Counted from the stretch's first letter, positions 41,915 to 51,893 are shown. The stretch is DNA of 64,000 nt from an uncultured Candidatus Saccharibacteria bacterium (GCA_946530965.1 CAMNAK010000001.1:434001-498000); one strand, 5' to 3'. Numbers and translations are program-made. Notes: generated from the sequence alone by a model not told the origin.

Positions 41915-42859
41915 TTATTCTTCTTCCGAAATATCGGCAAGTTCGTCCGTTTCGGAAGATTCGCTTATTTTATCAGCCTCAATCGCCGAAGCACCAAGCA
42001 TCCTTAGATGCGCCCTATAATCAGGTTCCGCTTCCTCGGAAGAAGTATTTAAAATCGCTCTTAAACCTTCGTCGTACTCTATCATTACTGGGCAGTGGTC
42101 CGAACCGAGCACTTCGTCCAAGATATCCGCAGCTTTAATTCTCTCACGCAAAATTTCAGAAGCTAGGAAATAATCAATACGCCACCCAACATTATTCTGG
42201 CGAGCGCCCCCACGATAAGACCACCAGGAATACTTTCTCTCTAGCGGATGAAACACCCTGTAAGTATCAATTAGACCCGAATTAAGATAATTCGTCATAC
42301 CCTGTCGCTCTTCGTCCGTAAAGCCGGCATGACCAACATTCTGCTTTGGACGCGCCAAGTCAATTTCTTCGTGAGCGACATTAAAATCACCACAAATAAT
42401 CACCGGCTTTGTCTGTTCGAGCGTCTTGATATATTCCAAAAGCGCTGGATCCCAAAGCTGCTCACGGTATTTCAAGCGCTCTAGTCCATCCTTCGCATTT
42501 GGGACATAGGTATTAATTAGATAGAACTGTTCAAATTCCGCCGTTAGTACGCGGCCTTCAGTCCTCGCATCACCATAACTATCTTCCCAACCGGGATTAT
42601 CATTCTGTTCAGAGAAAAATCCTTCACGCGTAGCAATAGGCTCAACACGAGTAAAAATCGCTGTACCAGAATAGCCGGCGCGCTCAGCCGAATTCCAAAT
42701 CTCGATATAATCTGGCAGATCAACCTCGGCCTGGCCTTGTTTAGCCTTCGTTTCCTGGAGACACAGAATATCTGGATTATACTTTGCCAAGAAATCCTGC
42801 AAAGCACCTTTTTTCAAAACCGCTCTAAGACCATTCACATTCCAGGAAAAAATTTTCAT
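41915..42859 (-). CDS. xth: Exodeoxyribonuclease III / AP endonuclease
   Basis: 314 residues from the ATG at 42859; TATAAT ends six bases upstream (leaderless geometry), which rejects the longer frame to 42919. Motifs: MKIFSWNVNGLRAVLKKG, ILCLQETKAKQ, GYSGTAIFTR, LINTYVPNAKDGLERLKYR, ICGDFNVAHEEIDLARPK, YSWWSYRGGARQNNVGWRIDYFLAS and DEVLGSDHCPVMIEY. Cleaves abasic sites in base-excision repair. A C-terminal acidic extension of about 55 residues follows the nuclease domain. Confidence 0.95.
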   Translation of the reverse strand: MKIFSWNVNGLRAVLKKGALQDFLAKYNPDILCLQETKAKQGQAEVDLPDYIEIWNSAERAGYSGTAIFTRVEPIATREGFFSEQNDNPGWEDSYGDARTEGRVLTAEFEQFYLINTYVPNAKDGLERLKYREQLWDPALLEYIKTLEQTKPVIICGDFNVAHEEIDLARPKQNVGHAGFTDEERQGMTNYLNSGLIDTYRVFHPLERKYSWWSYRGGARQNNVGWRIDYFLASEILRERIKAADILDEVLGSDHCPVMIEYDEGLRAILNTSSEEAEPDYRAHLRMLGASAIEADKISESSETDELADISEEE

Positions 42860-42962
42860 ACCTTCATTATATCGCACAAGCTTGAGACTTAAGCGGAAAT
42901 ATACTACAATAACTCCCATCCATAAACAGACGCACTTTTCCAGATTAGAAAGGAGATAAACG

Positions 42963-43289
42963 ATGAAACCTAGAATCCATCATTTTCTCAAATCAGAAGC
43001 AAACATCCTTGATACTTTCACTATCGTGAGCGATCAATACGGCCACACTGCCGGAATCTCGATTATCCTTCAGGATTTCGTAGAAGCCTACAAGAAAGGT
43101 AAACCCCTAAAACCTCGCCATCATCTGCACAAAGAATACCCCTGCACGCTTCACGGAGTTGCGGGCAACTTCGAGTCAGACACACACGATTTTGGCACTA
43201 TCCGCATGATTCAGGGCGCCTTAGACGAAGACGAAAACTTCTATATCCGCCTCGAAACCGAAAAGGATTTTTATCTGATCAAGTACTAA
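42963..43289 (+). CDS. Orphan small protein, unknown
   Basis: 108 residues, histidine-rich N-terminal half (MKPRIHHFLKSE, LKPRHHLHKE), beta-rich C-terminal half. AAAGGAG eight bases before the ATG. Own terminator. No membrane segment. Family not recognised. Confidence 0.6.
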   Translation: MKPRIHHFLKSEANILDTFTIVSDQYGHTAGISIILQDFVEAYKKGKPLKPRHHLHKEYPCTLHGVAGNFESDTHDFGTIRMIQGALDEDENFYIRLETEKDFYLIKY

Positions 43290-43297
43290 TCTCGATG

Positions 43298-43325
43298 CTC
43301 CCGCACATCACGGCGGGAGTTTTTC
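43298..43325 (+). terminator. Terminator
   Basis: CTCCCGC/GCGGGAG stem with an eight-base loop, then TTTTTC. Confidence 0.85.
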
Positions 43326-43426
43326 TTGACTTTTACCCAGATTATATTACAATTTTTAAATCGACCGGTTTAACCTCGTGCACCTTTATACTATCGTTCT
43401 TTCCTCCCGGTCAGAAAGGATACAAA

Positions 43427-43840
43427 ATGTCCAAGAGTTACTTTTTAATCGCTGGAGCCGTTATTGCTGGCGCCTGTGCTACCGCTGGATTAATCGCCAT
43501 GCAGTACACAGACAAACGCAAAGACCTTATTGATGAGCTGCTTGATCTTCGTGATGATCTCGAGCTCGACTGCGACATTATCAATAGCGCCACCAGCGAC
43601 TCCCCCAAGGAAATAACCACGCCTGAAGACAAAAAGTACAACGAAATCGTACAGGAAGGCATCCGCTTTACCAATGCGACCTTCCCGCTTCGCCAGAAGA
43701 TTACAGAGCTAACCCCCAAGCTTTCTAATCACCACCTCGAAGCATTTATCGATTCGTTCAAAACCACAATCGCTCATGCCGAGAGTACCATTATGGCAAT
43801 CGACGTCGCCCGTGAAGACATGCAGGCATCTCATGCCTAG
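43427..43840 (+). CDS. Small signal-anchored protein, unknown
   Basis: 137 residues from the ATG at 43427 (AGAAAGGA upstream; the frame from 43295 crosses a terminator and leader). One N-terminal helix (about 5-25, FLIAGAVIAGACATAGLIAM), then a helical, charged outer or inner domain (DKRKDLIDELLDLRDDLELD). The leader holds GACCGG/CCGGTC complementary ends. No family recognised. Confidence 0.6.
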   Translation: MSKSYFLIAGAVIAGACATAGLIAMQYTDKRKDLIDELLDLRDDLELDCDIINSATSDSPKEITTPEDKKYNEIVQEGIRFTNATFPLRQKITELTPKLSNHHLEAFIDSFKTTIAHAESTIMAIDVAREDMQASHA

Positions 43841-43873
43841 CCCCTAGCTTACCCACCGAACGATAGTATCAGT

Positions 43874-43902
43874 AAAGCCCCGTGATAAACGGGGCTTTTA
43901 TC
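43874..43902 (+). terminator. Terminator
   Basis: AAAGCCCCGT/ACGGGGCTTT 10-bp stem, five-base loop, T run. Confidence 0.85.
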
Positions 43903-43921
43903 TTGCCAAAATACATAATGC

Positions 43922-43927
43922 TATAAT
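43922..43927 (+). promoter_or_regulatory. -10 box of rel, six bases before the ATG
   Basis: TATAAT, six bases (AAAGGT), ATG. Leaderless geometry. Confidence 0.6.
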
Positions 43928-43933
43928 AAAGGT

Positions 43934-45424
43934 ATGAAACAATCGCCAAAACTCAAGCAAGCTATCGATATAGCCACCAAGGCTCACGAGGGCCAGCTTC
44001 GCAAGACTGGCGAACCTTATATTATCCATCCCCTCGCCGTCATGAAAATCCTTCAGGAATGGGGCATGGATGAAGATACTGTTATTGCTGGCGTTCTTCA
44101 CGACACCGTCGAAGACACCGAGCTTACCCTCAAAGAAATCGAGGACACTTTTGGAAAAGATGTCGCTTTTCTTGTTAACGGCGTTACGAAACTCGGCAAA
44201 GCCCGCAAAGGCATGCGCGATCTTGACGATTACCTTCCAGAAACCAGTAGCAACCTACTAAAGCTTCTTATTGCTACCGGCCAAGACGTTCGCGTCCTCA
44301 TTATCAAACTTGCTGACCGCCTACACAACCTACGCACTCTATCCGCAATGCCGCCACAAAAGCAGCAAAAGATCGCCCGCGAATCACTCGAGGTCTTTGC
44401 TCCGCTTGCCGACCGTCTCCAGATGGGTCACGTCCGTGTCGAGATCGAGGAAACCAGCTTCTACTACCTAGACAGGCTTCGCTACGACTTCCTCAAAAAC
44501 CTCACCGCTGAGCGCCTCAAAGCTGCCGACAGTAAGTTAAAATCCGCAAAACAAGCCGTCGAAGACGCTCTCAAAAAAGAAGGCATCAAATACGAATGCG
44601 ACGGCCGCATCAAATCCATCTATTCTTTGCACAAAAAACTTGCTAAATACAACCAGGACATCAACCGCATTTACGACCTTATCGCCCTTCGCTTTATCGT
44701 CGAAGATGTTACAACCTGTTATCTAGTTCTAGGCATTATTCATTCGCTTTTCAAGCCAATGGATGGCCGCATCAAAGATTATATTGCTACACCAAAGTCC
44801 AACGGTTACCAATCCCTCCATACTACCGTCATAACCCCAGAGCATCAGGTCGTAGAGTTCCAGATTCGTACCAAAGAAATGCACAACTTCGCCGAGCGCG
44901 GTCTTGCTGCCACTTTCTTCTATAACGAACAAAAACTCACCAAAGATTACGCCGAAGGCAAAGCCAGCAAGCTCCCAACCAATCTTCTCTGGATTCGTGA
45001 GCTTCAGGAAGCCGCCGCCAAGCTATCCTCTGGCCAAGAAGTCGACACCAAGAAGCTCAAACTTAATCTTTTTGCCGACAAGATTTTCGTCTACACTCCA
45101 CGCGGCGATATTATCGATCTACCAAAAGGTTCCATGCCTCTAGATTTCGCCTATCGTCTCCATAGTGACATCGGCGCAAGTTGTACTGGCGCTATTGTAA
45201 ACGGCAAAATGGTTAGCCTCAACACCAAGCTTAACCAAGGTGACATCGTCGAAATCGTCACCACCAAAAACCAAAAACCAAACCCAGGCTGGCTAGATAA
45301 AGTCTTCAGCAAACACGCCCGACACAAACTACTGGCCCAGCTAAACTCAATCTTCCCGAATTTTAGTCCCCACAAAAAAGAATCCCCACAAAGCCAAGAC
45401 ACTAGCAAGAAAAAGAAATCCTAG
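43934..45424 (+). CDS. rel: RelA/SpoT-family (p)ppGpp synthetase/hydrolase without ACT domain
   Basis: 496 residues versus about 730-750 in long RSH proteins. HD hydrolase half (GQLRKTGEPYIIHPLAV, AGVLHDTVEDTELT), synthetase half (RIKSIYSLHKKL, IYDLIALRFIVED, GRIKDYIATPKSNGYQSLHTTV), then a TGS domain (DKIFVYTPRGDIIDLPKGSMPLDFAYRLHSDIG) and a short basic tail. The helical, zinc-finger and ACT parts that follow TGS in long enzymes are missing. Makes and degrades the stringent alarmone. Confidence 0.95.
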   Translation: MKQSPKLKQAIDIATKAHEGQLRKTGEPYIIHPLAVMKILQEWGMDEDTVIAGVLHDTVEDTELTLKEIEDTFGKDVAFLVNGVTKLGKARKGMRDLDDYLPETSSNLLKLLIATGQDVRVLIIKLADRLHNLRTLSAMPPQKQQKIARESLEVFAPLADRLQMGHVRVEIEETSFYYLDRLRYDFLKNLTAERLKAADSKLKSAKQAVEDALKKEGIKYECDGRIKSIYSLHKKLAKYNQDINRIYDLIALRFIVEDVTTCYLVLGIIHSLFKPMDGRIKDYIATPKSNGYQSLHTTVITPEHQVVEFQIRTKEMHNFAERGLAATFFYNEQKLTKDYAEGKASKLPTNLLWIRELQEAAAKLSSGQEVDTKKLKLNLFADKIFVYTPRGDIIDLPKGSMPLDFAYRLHSDIGASCTGAIVNGKMVSLNTKLNQGDIVEIVTTKNQKPNPGWLDKVFSKHARHKLLAQLNSIFPNFSPHKKESPQSQDTSKKKKS

Positions 45425-45467
45425 TTTTTCATACCATTCTTTAGCCTCCGCAAAGATATTGATTTTT

Positions 45468-45508
45468 GAGCGTTTTATGGTATAATAATAGAATCCGTTT
45501 TAAACGCT
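45468..45508 (+). promoter_or_regulatory. Inverted repeat around the promoter of the 45531 gene
   Basis: GAGCGTTT (45468-45475) and AAACGCTC (about 45501-45508) flank TATAAT (about 45480-45485). The -10 box lies in the loop. Possible operator or leader stem. Confidence 0.4.
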
Positions 45509-45530
45509 CGCACCTTAAAGGAGGCAACTT

Positions 45531-45944
45531 ATGAAAAAACAAGTTTTACGCAATTGCGTCATTCTCACTATCGCTACTCTTGCGATACCGGCCCTGCTCT
45601 ACGGAGTCTATGCCATCATTTGGCACTACTCCTTTACGCATCTAGTCACAAGAATGGCGCCACTCTCGATTTGCTGCGTGCTTTTCTTGGCAACAGCCAA
45701 CCTGCTCGCTTATTGCGACGTTCAGGATAGCACGAACAAGATCTACAACTACCTCATCAACGCCGTTACGCTTCTATATCCGTCTTTATCATTCGCGATG
45801 CATTCAAACATCGAAACATTGACAGATCAAAAAGTGATTTACGAGTACCAGGCTGCCCTGACGAACATCCTGGTCGGACTACTCTTTGCAGAAGCTGCAA
45901 GAAAAATCATCCTGCGATATGAGAAAAGCCACGAAACCGAATAA
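45531..45944 (+). CDS. Four-helix membrane protein, unknown
   Basis: 137 residues with about four hydrophobic helices (9-30, 43-62, 75-92, 108-125) and short charged ends. AAAGGAGG six to seven bases before the ATG. Single-gene unit with terminator. No family recognised. Confidence 0.65.
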   Translation: MKKQVLRNCVILTIATLAIPALLYGVYAIIWHYSFTHLVTRMAPLSICCVLFLATANLLAYCDVQDSTNKIYNYLINAVTLLYPSLSFAMHSNIETLTDQKVIYEYQAALTNILVGLLFAEAARKIILRYEKSHETE

Positions 45945-45958
45945 CAGCCCCAATGCAA

Positions 45959-45987
45959 AATCCCGCCTAGTCAAGGCGGGATTTTTA
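45959..45987. terminator. Terminator between the 45531 gene and the adhesin
   Basis: AATCCCGCC/GGCGGGATT stem, seven-base loop, T run on plus and TTTTGC on minus. Confidence 0.8.
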
Positions 45988-46004
45988 TAACTAGCGTCTA
46001 ATGT

Positions 46005-49000
46005 CTAGCGTCGCCCAAAGAAGCGCTTAGAGACGAAGACTCCAGCACCTAGCAGTGCTACGGAAAGGCCAGCAATGCTACCAATGCCCAAGATTTTATT
46101 ATCGCTTGTTTCTGGATTATCGAGTTCGTTCGTAATCTCGAAAGTTCCATCTTCTAGCTTCTTGATAGTCTTGTGGTAGTTAGGAATGTCAATCGATTCT
46201 GTTACCGAATAGCCCTGCTCACAATCAGATACATATAGATCTTTCCAGGTATATTCCCAAGTATCATCGCCATCAAGATTGTTTTCTTCGCTAAGTTTTA
46301 CGGTATCAATTGTCTTGTCGCCGCAAAGAAGACTTGCCTCGATGTAACCCGGACGATCTTCCTTGCTGTCATTCTTCCATACCTTAATGACCTTAACGTC
46401 AGTCGTGTGACGGTTAGTGATTACAACCGTGCCATCTTCAAGCGTTTCAGTGCTTGTCTTATAATTTGGAACGTTTACACTTTCGCGTACCGAGTAACCC
46501 TGAGCACAATCTGAGACGAGTAGATTATCCCAAATGTATTCCCAAGTATTGTCGCCATCAACATTATTGGCCTCGCTTAGCTCGACTGTGTCAATGATAG
46601 TATTGCCACACATCAAATCGGCCGTAATCGAACCTGGGCGGTCCTGAGCAGTATCACCTTCCCAGACCTTTATAACTTTCTGCGAAGTCAACTCGGTATT
46701 TACAATCGTATAACCAGTGCTTGCCGTGTAGTCAACGCTCGTCTTCTCGAAGTTCTCGACAGTCGAAATTTCATCGACAATATATGCTCCGCCTTCGCAA
46801 TTATCGTTCTTAACATTGCGCTCAGCCCAAGTATAGCTCCAATTATTTGCTTCGCTTAAGAGCTGTTCATCAAGCTTGGTCTTATTGTTATTTAATTCAC
46901 AGAATAGACCAACCGTAACCGATTCTGGCAAAGCCGTGCTCTGTTTTTTGACCCATTCCTTCTTTACAGGAACATCTACAGTCTCGGCATTCGTAAAAGT
47001 ATATTCGTTATTACTACCAACACGTACGCTCGATGCAAACTCGCTACCTTCTGGCAAGACTTCCTTTACAGAATAGCCAGCTTCGCAAGCTGAAACATCT
47101 AGGTTATTCCAGCTTACTGCTGCCCAGTTGCTTGCCTTCGTGATGTATTGTGGTTGTTCTAGATCAGTCTCACCACAATATAGGCGAACTTCGACCTGCT
47201 CTGGAAGCTGAGTATCTTTAAGTGTTGCCCAATCCTTAGCAGCCGTAACGCTCGTATATTCTGGAGCATACTGGTTCGTAATATTGTAGCCATTTATCGT
47301 CTTCTCGTAGTAGGCAAACTCGACTTCGTCAACTGCATAGCTATATGCATTGCCGTTAGCATCATAGCGTGGATAGCCATCAAAGTTATAGTTCCACTTG
47401 CCAGAAGCATCGGCCGTTACTACCTGAGTATCTATAACTACATCGTTCTGGAGCAGATTAATCGTAACCTGTGTTGGGCGCTTCGAAACAGTCTGGGTGT
47501 TGCCGTAGTCGTCGGTATAAATCCAGGTCTTTTCGCCATCAATATCTACACCATCATAAGTATTCTTAATTGTGAAGCCTTCTGCCGCGGAGCCGCTAAC
47601 GCCGCCAAAGAAGAAGTAATCATTATAGCGATCACCAACGGTAGATAGGATTGTCGAACCATCCGCTGCAACTTCGCGAACACCGTAGCTTTCGCAGTCG
47701 TCAACGCTTAGGTTGCTCCAGCCGCCCTGATAGTTTGGCCTATTCAAGCGAATTCGCTTATTGGCCACCTCGGAATCGGTTGCTTCGCACCATAGAGCGA
47801 CAGTAACTGACCTTGGAAGCTCAACCTGCTTGCCAGAAGTTACAACCCAGTCCTTGCGTACAGACAAATCGGTATGTTCTGTATTGGTAATCGTGAAGCT
47901 ACCATCACTGTTAGCAACAACAACGCTTTCAAAACCATCGAGCTCAGTATTTTCTGTCACATTGTAACCAGCAGTACACTCATCATACATAAATGGACCA
48001 AATAGGCCGTAATAATCAAACCTCTTTTGTAGCGTAATCGTCTGGCGGAAATTATTAGCGTCATCTGTAGCGCCACAGTATAGGCTCACTTCGATTTCGT
48101 CAGGCGTATTAGTACCTTCGCTAATAGTCCAAGCCTTTTCAACAGGAATATAGATGATTTCCTTATTTGTGAGATCTACCGTAGAATCCACCAAAGAGTG
48201 ATTAACTTCTTTGAAGTTATAAGCATACCTCAAATATTCTTCGACATCGTAATTGCTACATACGGAAGTCTTTAGATTCGTAAAATCATAGCTCCAACCA
48301 TCAGCCTCAGTGATAGTTACCGTATTGCCAATCGTAGTCGTATCGCCGCCGTCTTTACAGACAAGCTGTAGTTGCAAACTTGCGGGAGTCTGCGTCGTAT
48401 CGCGCTTGCTCCAAGTCTTATGAACTTCAAGGTGAGTATATTCGGTATTTGTGATCGTGAAACCATCGTCGGCATTGCCATCAATCGTAGTTATAAAGCC
48501 TGGAATTTCAGTATTTTCTACGACGAAGAATTCATATCTTTCTGACTCTACGCAACTTTCTGTCGTAAGTAGACCAAATTCACCTCTCCAGTCTTCACTC
48601 TTTTTTAGCGTGATAGTTTCTACGGAGTATGGACCACAGAATAGGCTTACTTCTACTTCATCAGGCAAATCGTCGACAGAGCGACCACTATCCCAAACCT
48701 TCTCGACAGGAATTGTAAACTCTTCATTGTTTTTGATAACTACCGTACCATCCTGCACCATCGTAACTGTTGCATTATACGAAGCACCCTGAGGGATAAT
48801 TTCGCGAACAGTGTAACCATGGTGAGTATATGCAGTATGCTCACGAGCAGGACAATCCGAAGCCTTAAGACCCTTATAACCATCATAGAACCATGTACCA
48901 TCTGGGCGCTGATTTGCAGTTTTAGTTAATGTAACTTGCGTATTTGGAACATCTCTATCATTGCAAACCAAGACAATATCTACGCTATCTGGAATATTGC

Positions 49001-51725
49001 TTGGGTCACGATAATTCCAAACCTTAACAACCGGAACATCGACATACTTTGTATTCGTAATCTGGAAACCACCTTTTTCGCTTCCAGCAATAGTAGATTC
49101 GTAATAATACGTCGAATCATAACCGTGCGAGCGAGGCAAGACTTCTTCTACCTCATAGCTGGAACACTTAGAAGTGCTTAGATTCGTCCAGCTTTCCCGG
49201 TATCTATTATCCTTCGTAAGAGTTTTAGTCCCCTCTACGATTTTGGACTTGCCTTCCTTGCCTTCATTCACGCAGTACAGAATAACCTCAACAGATTTTA
49301 GGCGATCCGTATCGATATTATCACCTTCATCATCCCAGCTCTTCCAAACAGGTATATCGATTATCTCTTCATTGGTAACAGTAAAGCCATTTGCGGCATC
49401 ACCCGTATAGTGGACCTTTAGCTTATAATCGCCGGCAGCAGTACTGTTTGTAAACATATCGCCGTCCTGATAAAGAGTAGTACCGTCCGTAGATTTCTCG
49501 GCAATGCCAAAGCCTCTACAATTACCACCCAAGATATTCGTGAAAGTGCCCTTCCAGTTGTTTGCGGCATTCAAAGTAAGCTCAGCGCGAGTCGAAGCAT
49601 CATACATATATGGATTCGTATCGCCATTATTGTCTTCACAAAGAAGAACAACCTTGACCTCAAACTTCATAGCATCGACATCACTACTGCGACCTGCCCA
49701 GGCCTTCTCTACTGGAATATCAATTGTCTTGATGTTATCTAGCTCAAGAATCCAGACTTTATTTTCACTATCCCAAGATGTCTTTGTACCAGCTGGAGAG
49801 AAAGAGCCATTATAGCCACGTTCGTAGACATAGTATTTATGATTAGAACATTCGTTATAACCACGATTAGACCAGCTATATTCCCAGTTATTGTCTGGAT
49901 TAAGAGTTGCATTAGCTACAACTTGATTCCTGTTATCATCACAAACAAGATCGACCGATAGACTCTGAACATCAGGATTATCGCCAATCCATGCTTTTCT
50001 TACTTTTACGTCAATGCCATGATAATTATAAAGTTTCCAAGTTCCGTCTTCTTCAACTTCATAAGCAGTATAATCTTCAGGTACAGAAACTTCTGCCGCA
50101 CGATAACCAGCCGAATCGCTGCAACCGCTTCTAATAACGCCAGCAAACTCGCCTTTCCAACCATTACCCTCATTCAAGGTGAGCTTAACAGGATTACCCT
50201 GGTCATCAAGAACAACATTATCGCCACACATTAGATTTACGTCAATATATTCTGGACGATCCTCAAGATAGTTTTCGTCGCCGACCCAAATTTTTTCTAC
50301 CGGAAGAGAGATTAAGTCGTCATTAATTAGATCTTGGGTTGTGGCACGTGCAATAACTTTGCCATCAGAAGTCAAATCTGCAATTGTAACAGCGCCTTCG
50401 GTCATTTCATATGCGCTTGTCACGTCGTTTTGGTTAGCATCATACAAGGCAACCTCAAATGCCTTATATTCTACAAGTTCAAATTTGCCATTAATCTTCA
50501 AAAATGCTGGGAGATTCGTGAACGTAAAGTGCTCTGGACTATCTCCGCTAATCCGAAGCTTTTCATAGCGCTTAAATGTAGCCCAGGTGTCAGAAGTGCT
50601 ATTTGCAAGACGATATCTGACGTCAAATGTAATATAGCTTGGACGCTCGCCGCCCTTATCGTTCCAAGTCTTCGTAGCATTTACGTGCGTCGTATAAAAT
50701 TGGTTGTCGATGATAAATGCAGCCGTTACGTCATTGGAAACATCTACACTTTGATGATCGACAGAGCTACTGAAAGTGGATTCATATATCACAGGAACTA
50801 CAGTCTCTTCCGTAGATAAGGATAGACCGCTACAAGAATAGTCATTTGTAACACCAAACAAATCACTCTTTACTTTATGGCAGCTAATATTATTCTCGCC
50901 ATTAGTATAGTTGTTGCCATGATTCAAAGGAAATTCCCTCAAATCCTTGGTTGTACCATTATAAGAAACCTTAACCTTAGCAGTAATCGAGATATTTGCA
51001 GAATGAGGAACGATATCTGCACTCACGCTATTGATATTAAAGACATTATGAAGGTCAGAGTTTGCATCAGTGTCGTTCCAATGCTTTACAACAGAGACAT
51101 TGAACTTTTCTTCAACTGCAGTTTCATAAGTAATTTGGGAGAGATTCTGTGTACTATTATTGTTGTTCGACCAGATAATAAGATGCATGTTTTTGCCGAC
51201 AGGAAGATTATTATTCTCCGCTAGAGTCAAAAGATCGCTCTTGCTAACGCGACCAGCTTCGCTTGTTGCGCCGTTGACCTGACCATCAGTAATGACATAG
51301 CCGTTATTATAGCCAGACCAGCCCGGATTGTTCCAATTTGGGCCTGCACCAGCTTTACTGTTGGCATTATTGATCGCAATAGCAATTTGCTGATGCGTAT
51401 AGCCGTTAATCTGGCCATAATAGATAACCTTATAGACGAGCTTGTCTAGAGACGTCGCGTTCGACGTATTAACATCAACATTCCTAATCTGAGAAGCATT
51501 GCCGGTAGGAACCGCTTTTGCGTGCCAAGAACAGTAGGCGGGCTTATTATCAACGGTAAAATAATTAGAGTAAAAATTACCACTAGTGCCGCTATACTGC
51601 ACATTGATCGTTGCTGCAAAAGCAGAAAAATTATTAATAACCAAAGTGACGACAAACACGACCGCCGCCGTCACAAACGCTGCTGCGCCACACACTAGCG
51701 CACGCTTATGCGTAAACCTAACCAT
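46005..51725 (-). CDS. Giant surface adhesin: thioester-like head, about 15 CnaB repeats, sortase signal
   Basis: 1,906 residues. Signal peptide (1-38). Residues about 40-200 resemble a thioester domain: Cys65 in KPAYCSWHAK and a QxA segment (YTHQQIAIAIN, Gln113). From about 210 to 1865 run some 15 CnaB-type repeats of about 95-125 residues, each starting (V/I)xxKxW and ending with (F/V)xI(T/K)N. K, E and N of the isopeptide triad appear kept in most. Nearly every repeat also has one Cys in strand SL(F/Y)C and one before the VxE strand. The end is NPETSD, a helix and FFGRR (last 37 residues), a sortase signal. GGGAG fits the ATG. Likely a long cross-linked fibre for attachment. Confidence 0.9.
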   Translation of the reverse strand: MVRFTHKRALVCGAAAFVTAAVVFVVTLVINNFSAFAATINVQYSGTSGNFYSNYFTVDNKPAYCSWHAKAVPTGNASQIRNVDVNTSNATSLDKLVYKVIYYGQINGYTHQQIAIAINNANSKAGAGPNWNNPGWSGYNNGYVITDGQVNGATSEAGRVSKSDLLTLAENNNLPVGKNMHLIIWSNNNNSTQNLSQITYETAVEEKFNVSVVKHWNDTDANSDLHNVFNINSVSADIVPHSANISITAKVKVSYNGTTKDLREFPLNHGNNYTNGENNISCHKVKSDLFGVTNDYSCSGLSLSTEETVVPVIYESTFSSSVDHQSVDVSNDVTAAFIIDNQFYTTHVNATKTWNDKGGERPSYITFDVRYRLANSTSDTWATFKRYEKLRISGDSPEHFTFTNLPAFLKINGKFELVEYKAFEVALYDANQNDVTSAYEMTEGAVTIADLTSDGKVIARATTQDLINDDLISLPVEKIWVGDENYLEDRPEYIDVNLMCGDNVVLDDQGNPVKLTLNEGNGWKGEFAGVIRSGCSDSAGYRAAEVSVPEDYTAYEVEEDGTWKLYNYHGIDVKVRKAWIGDNPDVQSLSVDLVCDDNRNQVVANATLNPDNNWEYSWSNRGYNECSNHKYYVYERGYNGSFSPAGTKTSWDSENKVWILELDNIKTIDIPVEKAWAGRSSDVDAMKFEVKVVLLCEDNNGDTNPYMYDASTRAELTLNAANNWKGTFTNILGGNCRGFGIAEKSTDGTTLYQDGDMFTNSTAAGDYKLKVHYTGDAANGFTVTNEEIIDIPVWKSWDDEGDNIDTDRLKSVEVILYCVNEGKEGKSKIVEGTKTLTKDNRYRESWTNLSTSKCSSYEVEEVLPRSHGYDSTYYYESTIAGSEKGGFQITNTKYVDVPVVKVWNYRDPSNIPDSVDIVLVCNDRDVPNTQVTLTKTANQRPDGTWFYDGYKGLKASDCPAREHTAYTHHGYTVREIIPQGASYNATVTMVQDGTVVIKNNEEFTIPVEKVWDSGRSVDDLPDEVEVSLFCGPYSVETITLKKSEDWRGEFGLLTTESCVESERYEFFVVENTEIPGFITTIDGNADDGFTITNTEYTHLEVHKTWSKRDTTQTPASLQLQLVCKDGGDTTTIGNTVTITEADGWSYDFTNLKTSVCSNYDVEEYLRYAYNFKEVNHSLVDSTVDLTNKEIIYIPVEKAWTISEGTNTPDEIEVSLYCGATDDANNFRQTITLQKRFDYYGLFGPFMYDECTAGYNVTENTELDGFESVVVANSDGSFTITNTEHTDLSVRKDWVVTSGKQVELPRSVTVALWCEATDSEVANKRIRLNRPNYQGGWSNLSVDDCESYGVREVAADGSTILSTVGDRYNDYFFFGGVSGSAAEGFTIKNTYDGVDIDGEKTWIYTDDYGNTQTVSKRPTQVTINLLQNDVVIDTQVVTADASGKWNYNFDGYPRYDANGNAYSYAVDEVEFAYYEKTINGYNITNQYAPEYTSVTAAKDWATLKDTQLPEQVEVRLYCGETDLEQPQYITKASNWAAVSWNNLDVSACEAGYSVKEVLPEGSEFASSVRVGSNNEYTFTNAETVDVPVKKEWVKKQSTALPESVTVGLFCELNNNKTKLDEQLLSEANNWSYTWAERNVKNDNCEGGAYIVDEISTVENFEKTSVDYTASTGYTIVNTELTSQKVIKVWEGDTAQDRPGSITADLMCGNTIIDTVELSEANNVDGDNTWEYIWDNLLVSDCAQGYSVRESVNVPNYKTSTETLEDGTVVITNRHTTDVKVIKVWKNDSKEDRPGYIEASLLCGDKTIDTVKLSEENNLDGDDTWEYTWKDLYVSDCEQGYSVTESIDIPNYHKTIKKLEDGTFEITNELDNPETSDNKILGIGSIAGLSVALLGAGVFVSKRFFGRR

Positions 51726-51821
51726 ACTTTTTCTCCCAAAATTTGTATGTTTATTTTTGACCTTTTATAATCTCATATTAGCATAAGCATTTTAGAATTG
51801 CAATACTATTTATTACCTCAC

Positions 51822-51853
51822 AGGAAATCCCGCTGCTATCAGCGGGATTTCCT
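51822..51853. repeat. 13-bp perfect stem upstream of the adhesin region
   Basis: AGGAAATCCCGCT/AGCGGGATTTCCT with a six-base loop and no T tail; a palindrome rather than a classic terminator. Confidence 0.6.
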
Positions 51854-51859
51854 ACAGTC

Positions 51860-51893
51860 AAAAATCCGCCCTTTTCGGAGCGGATTCTTTTTA
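51860..51893 (-). terminator. Terminator of glyS
   Basis: AATCCGC/GCGGATT core with flanking A/T pairing, then TTTTTGAC on the minus strand; the outer stem reaches the glyS stop. Confidence 0.75.

Noticed and set aside
50334-50819. Frames antisense to the giant adhesin
   Set aside because: Shadows of the repetitive coding strand without ribosome sites.
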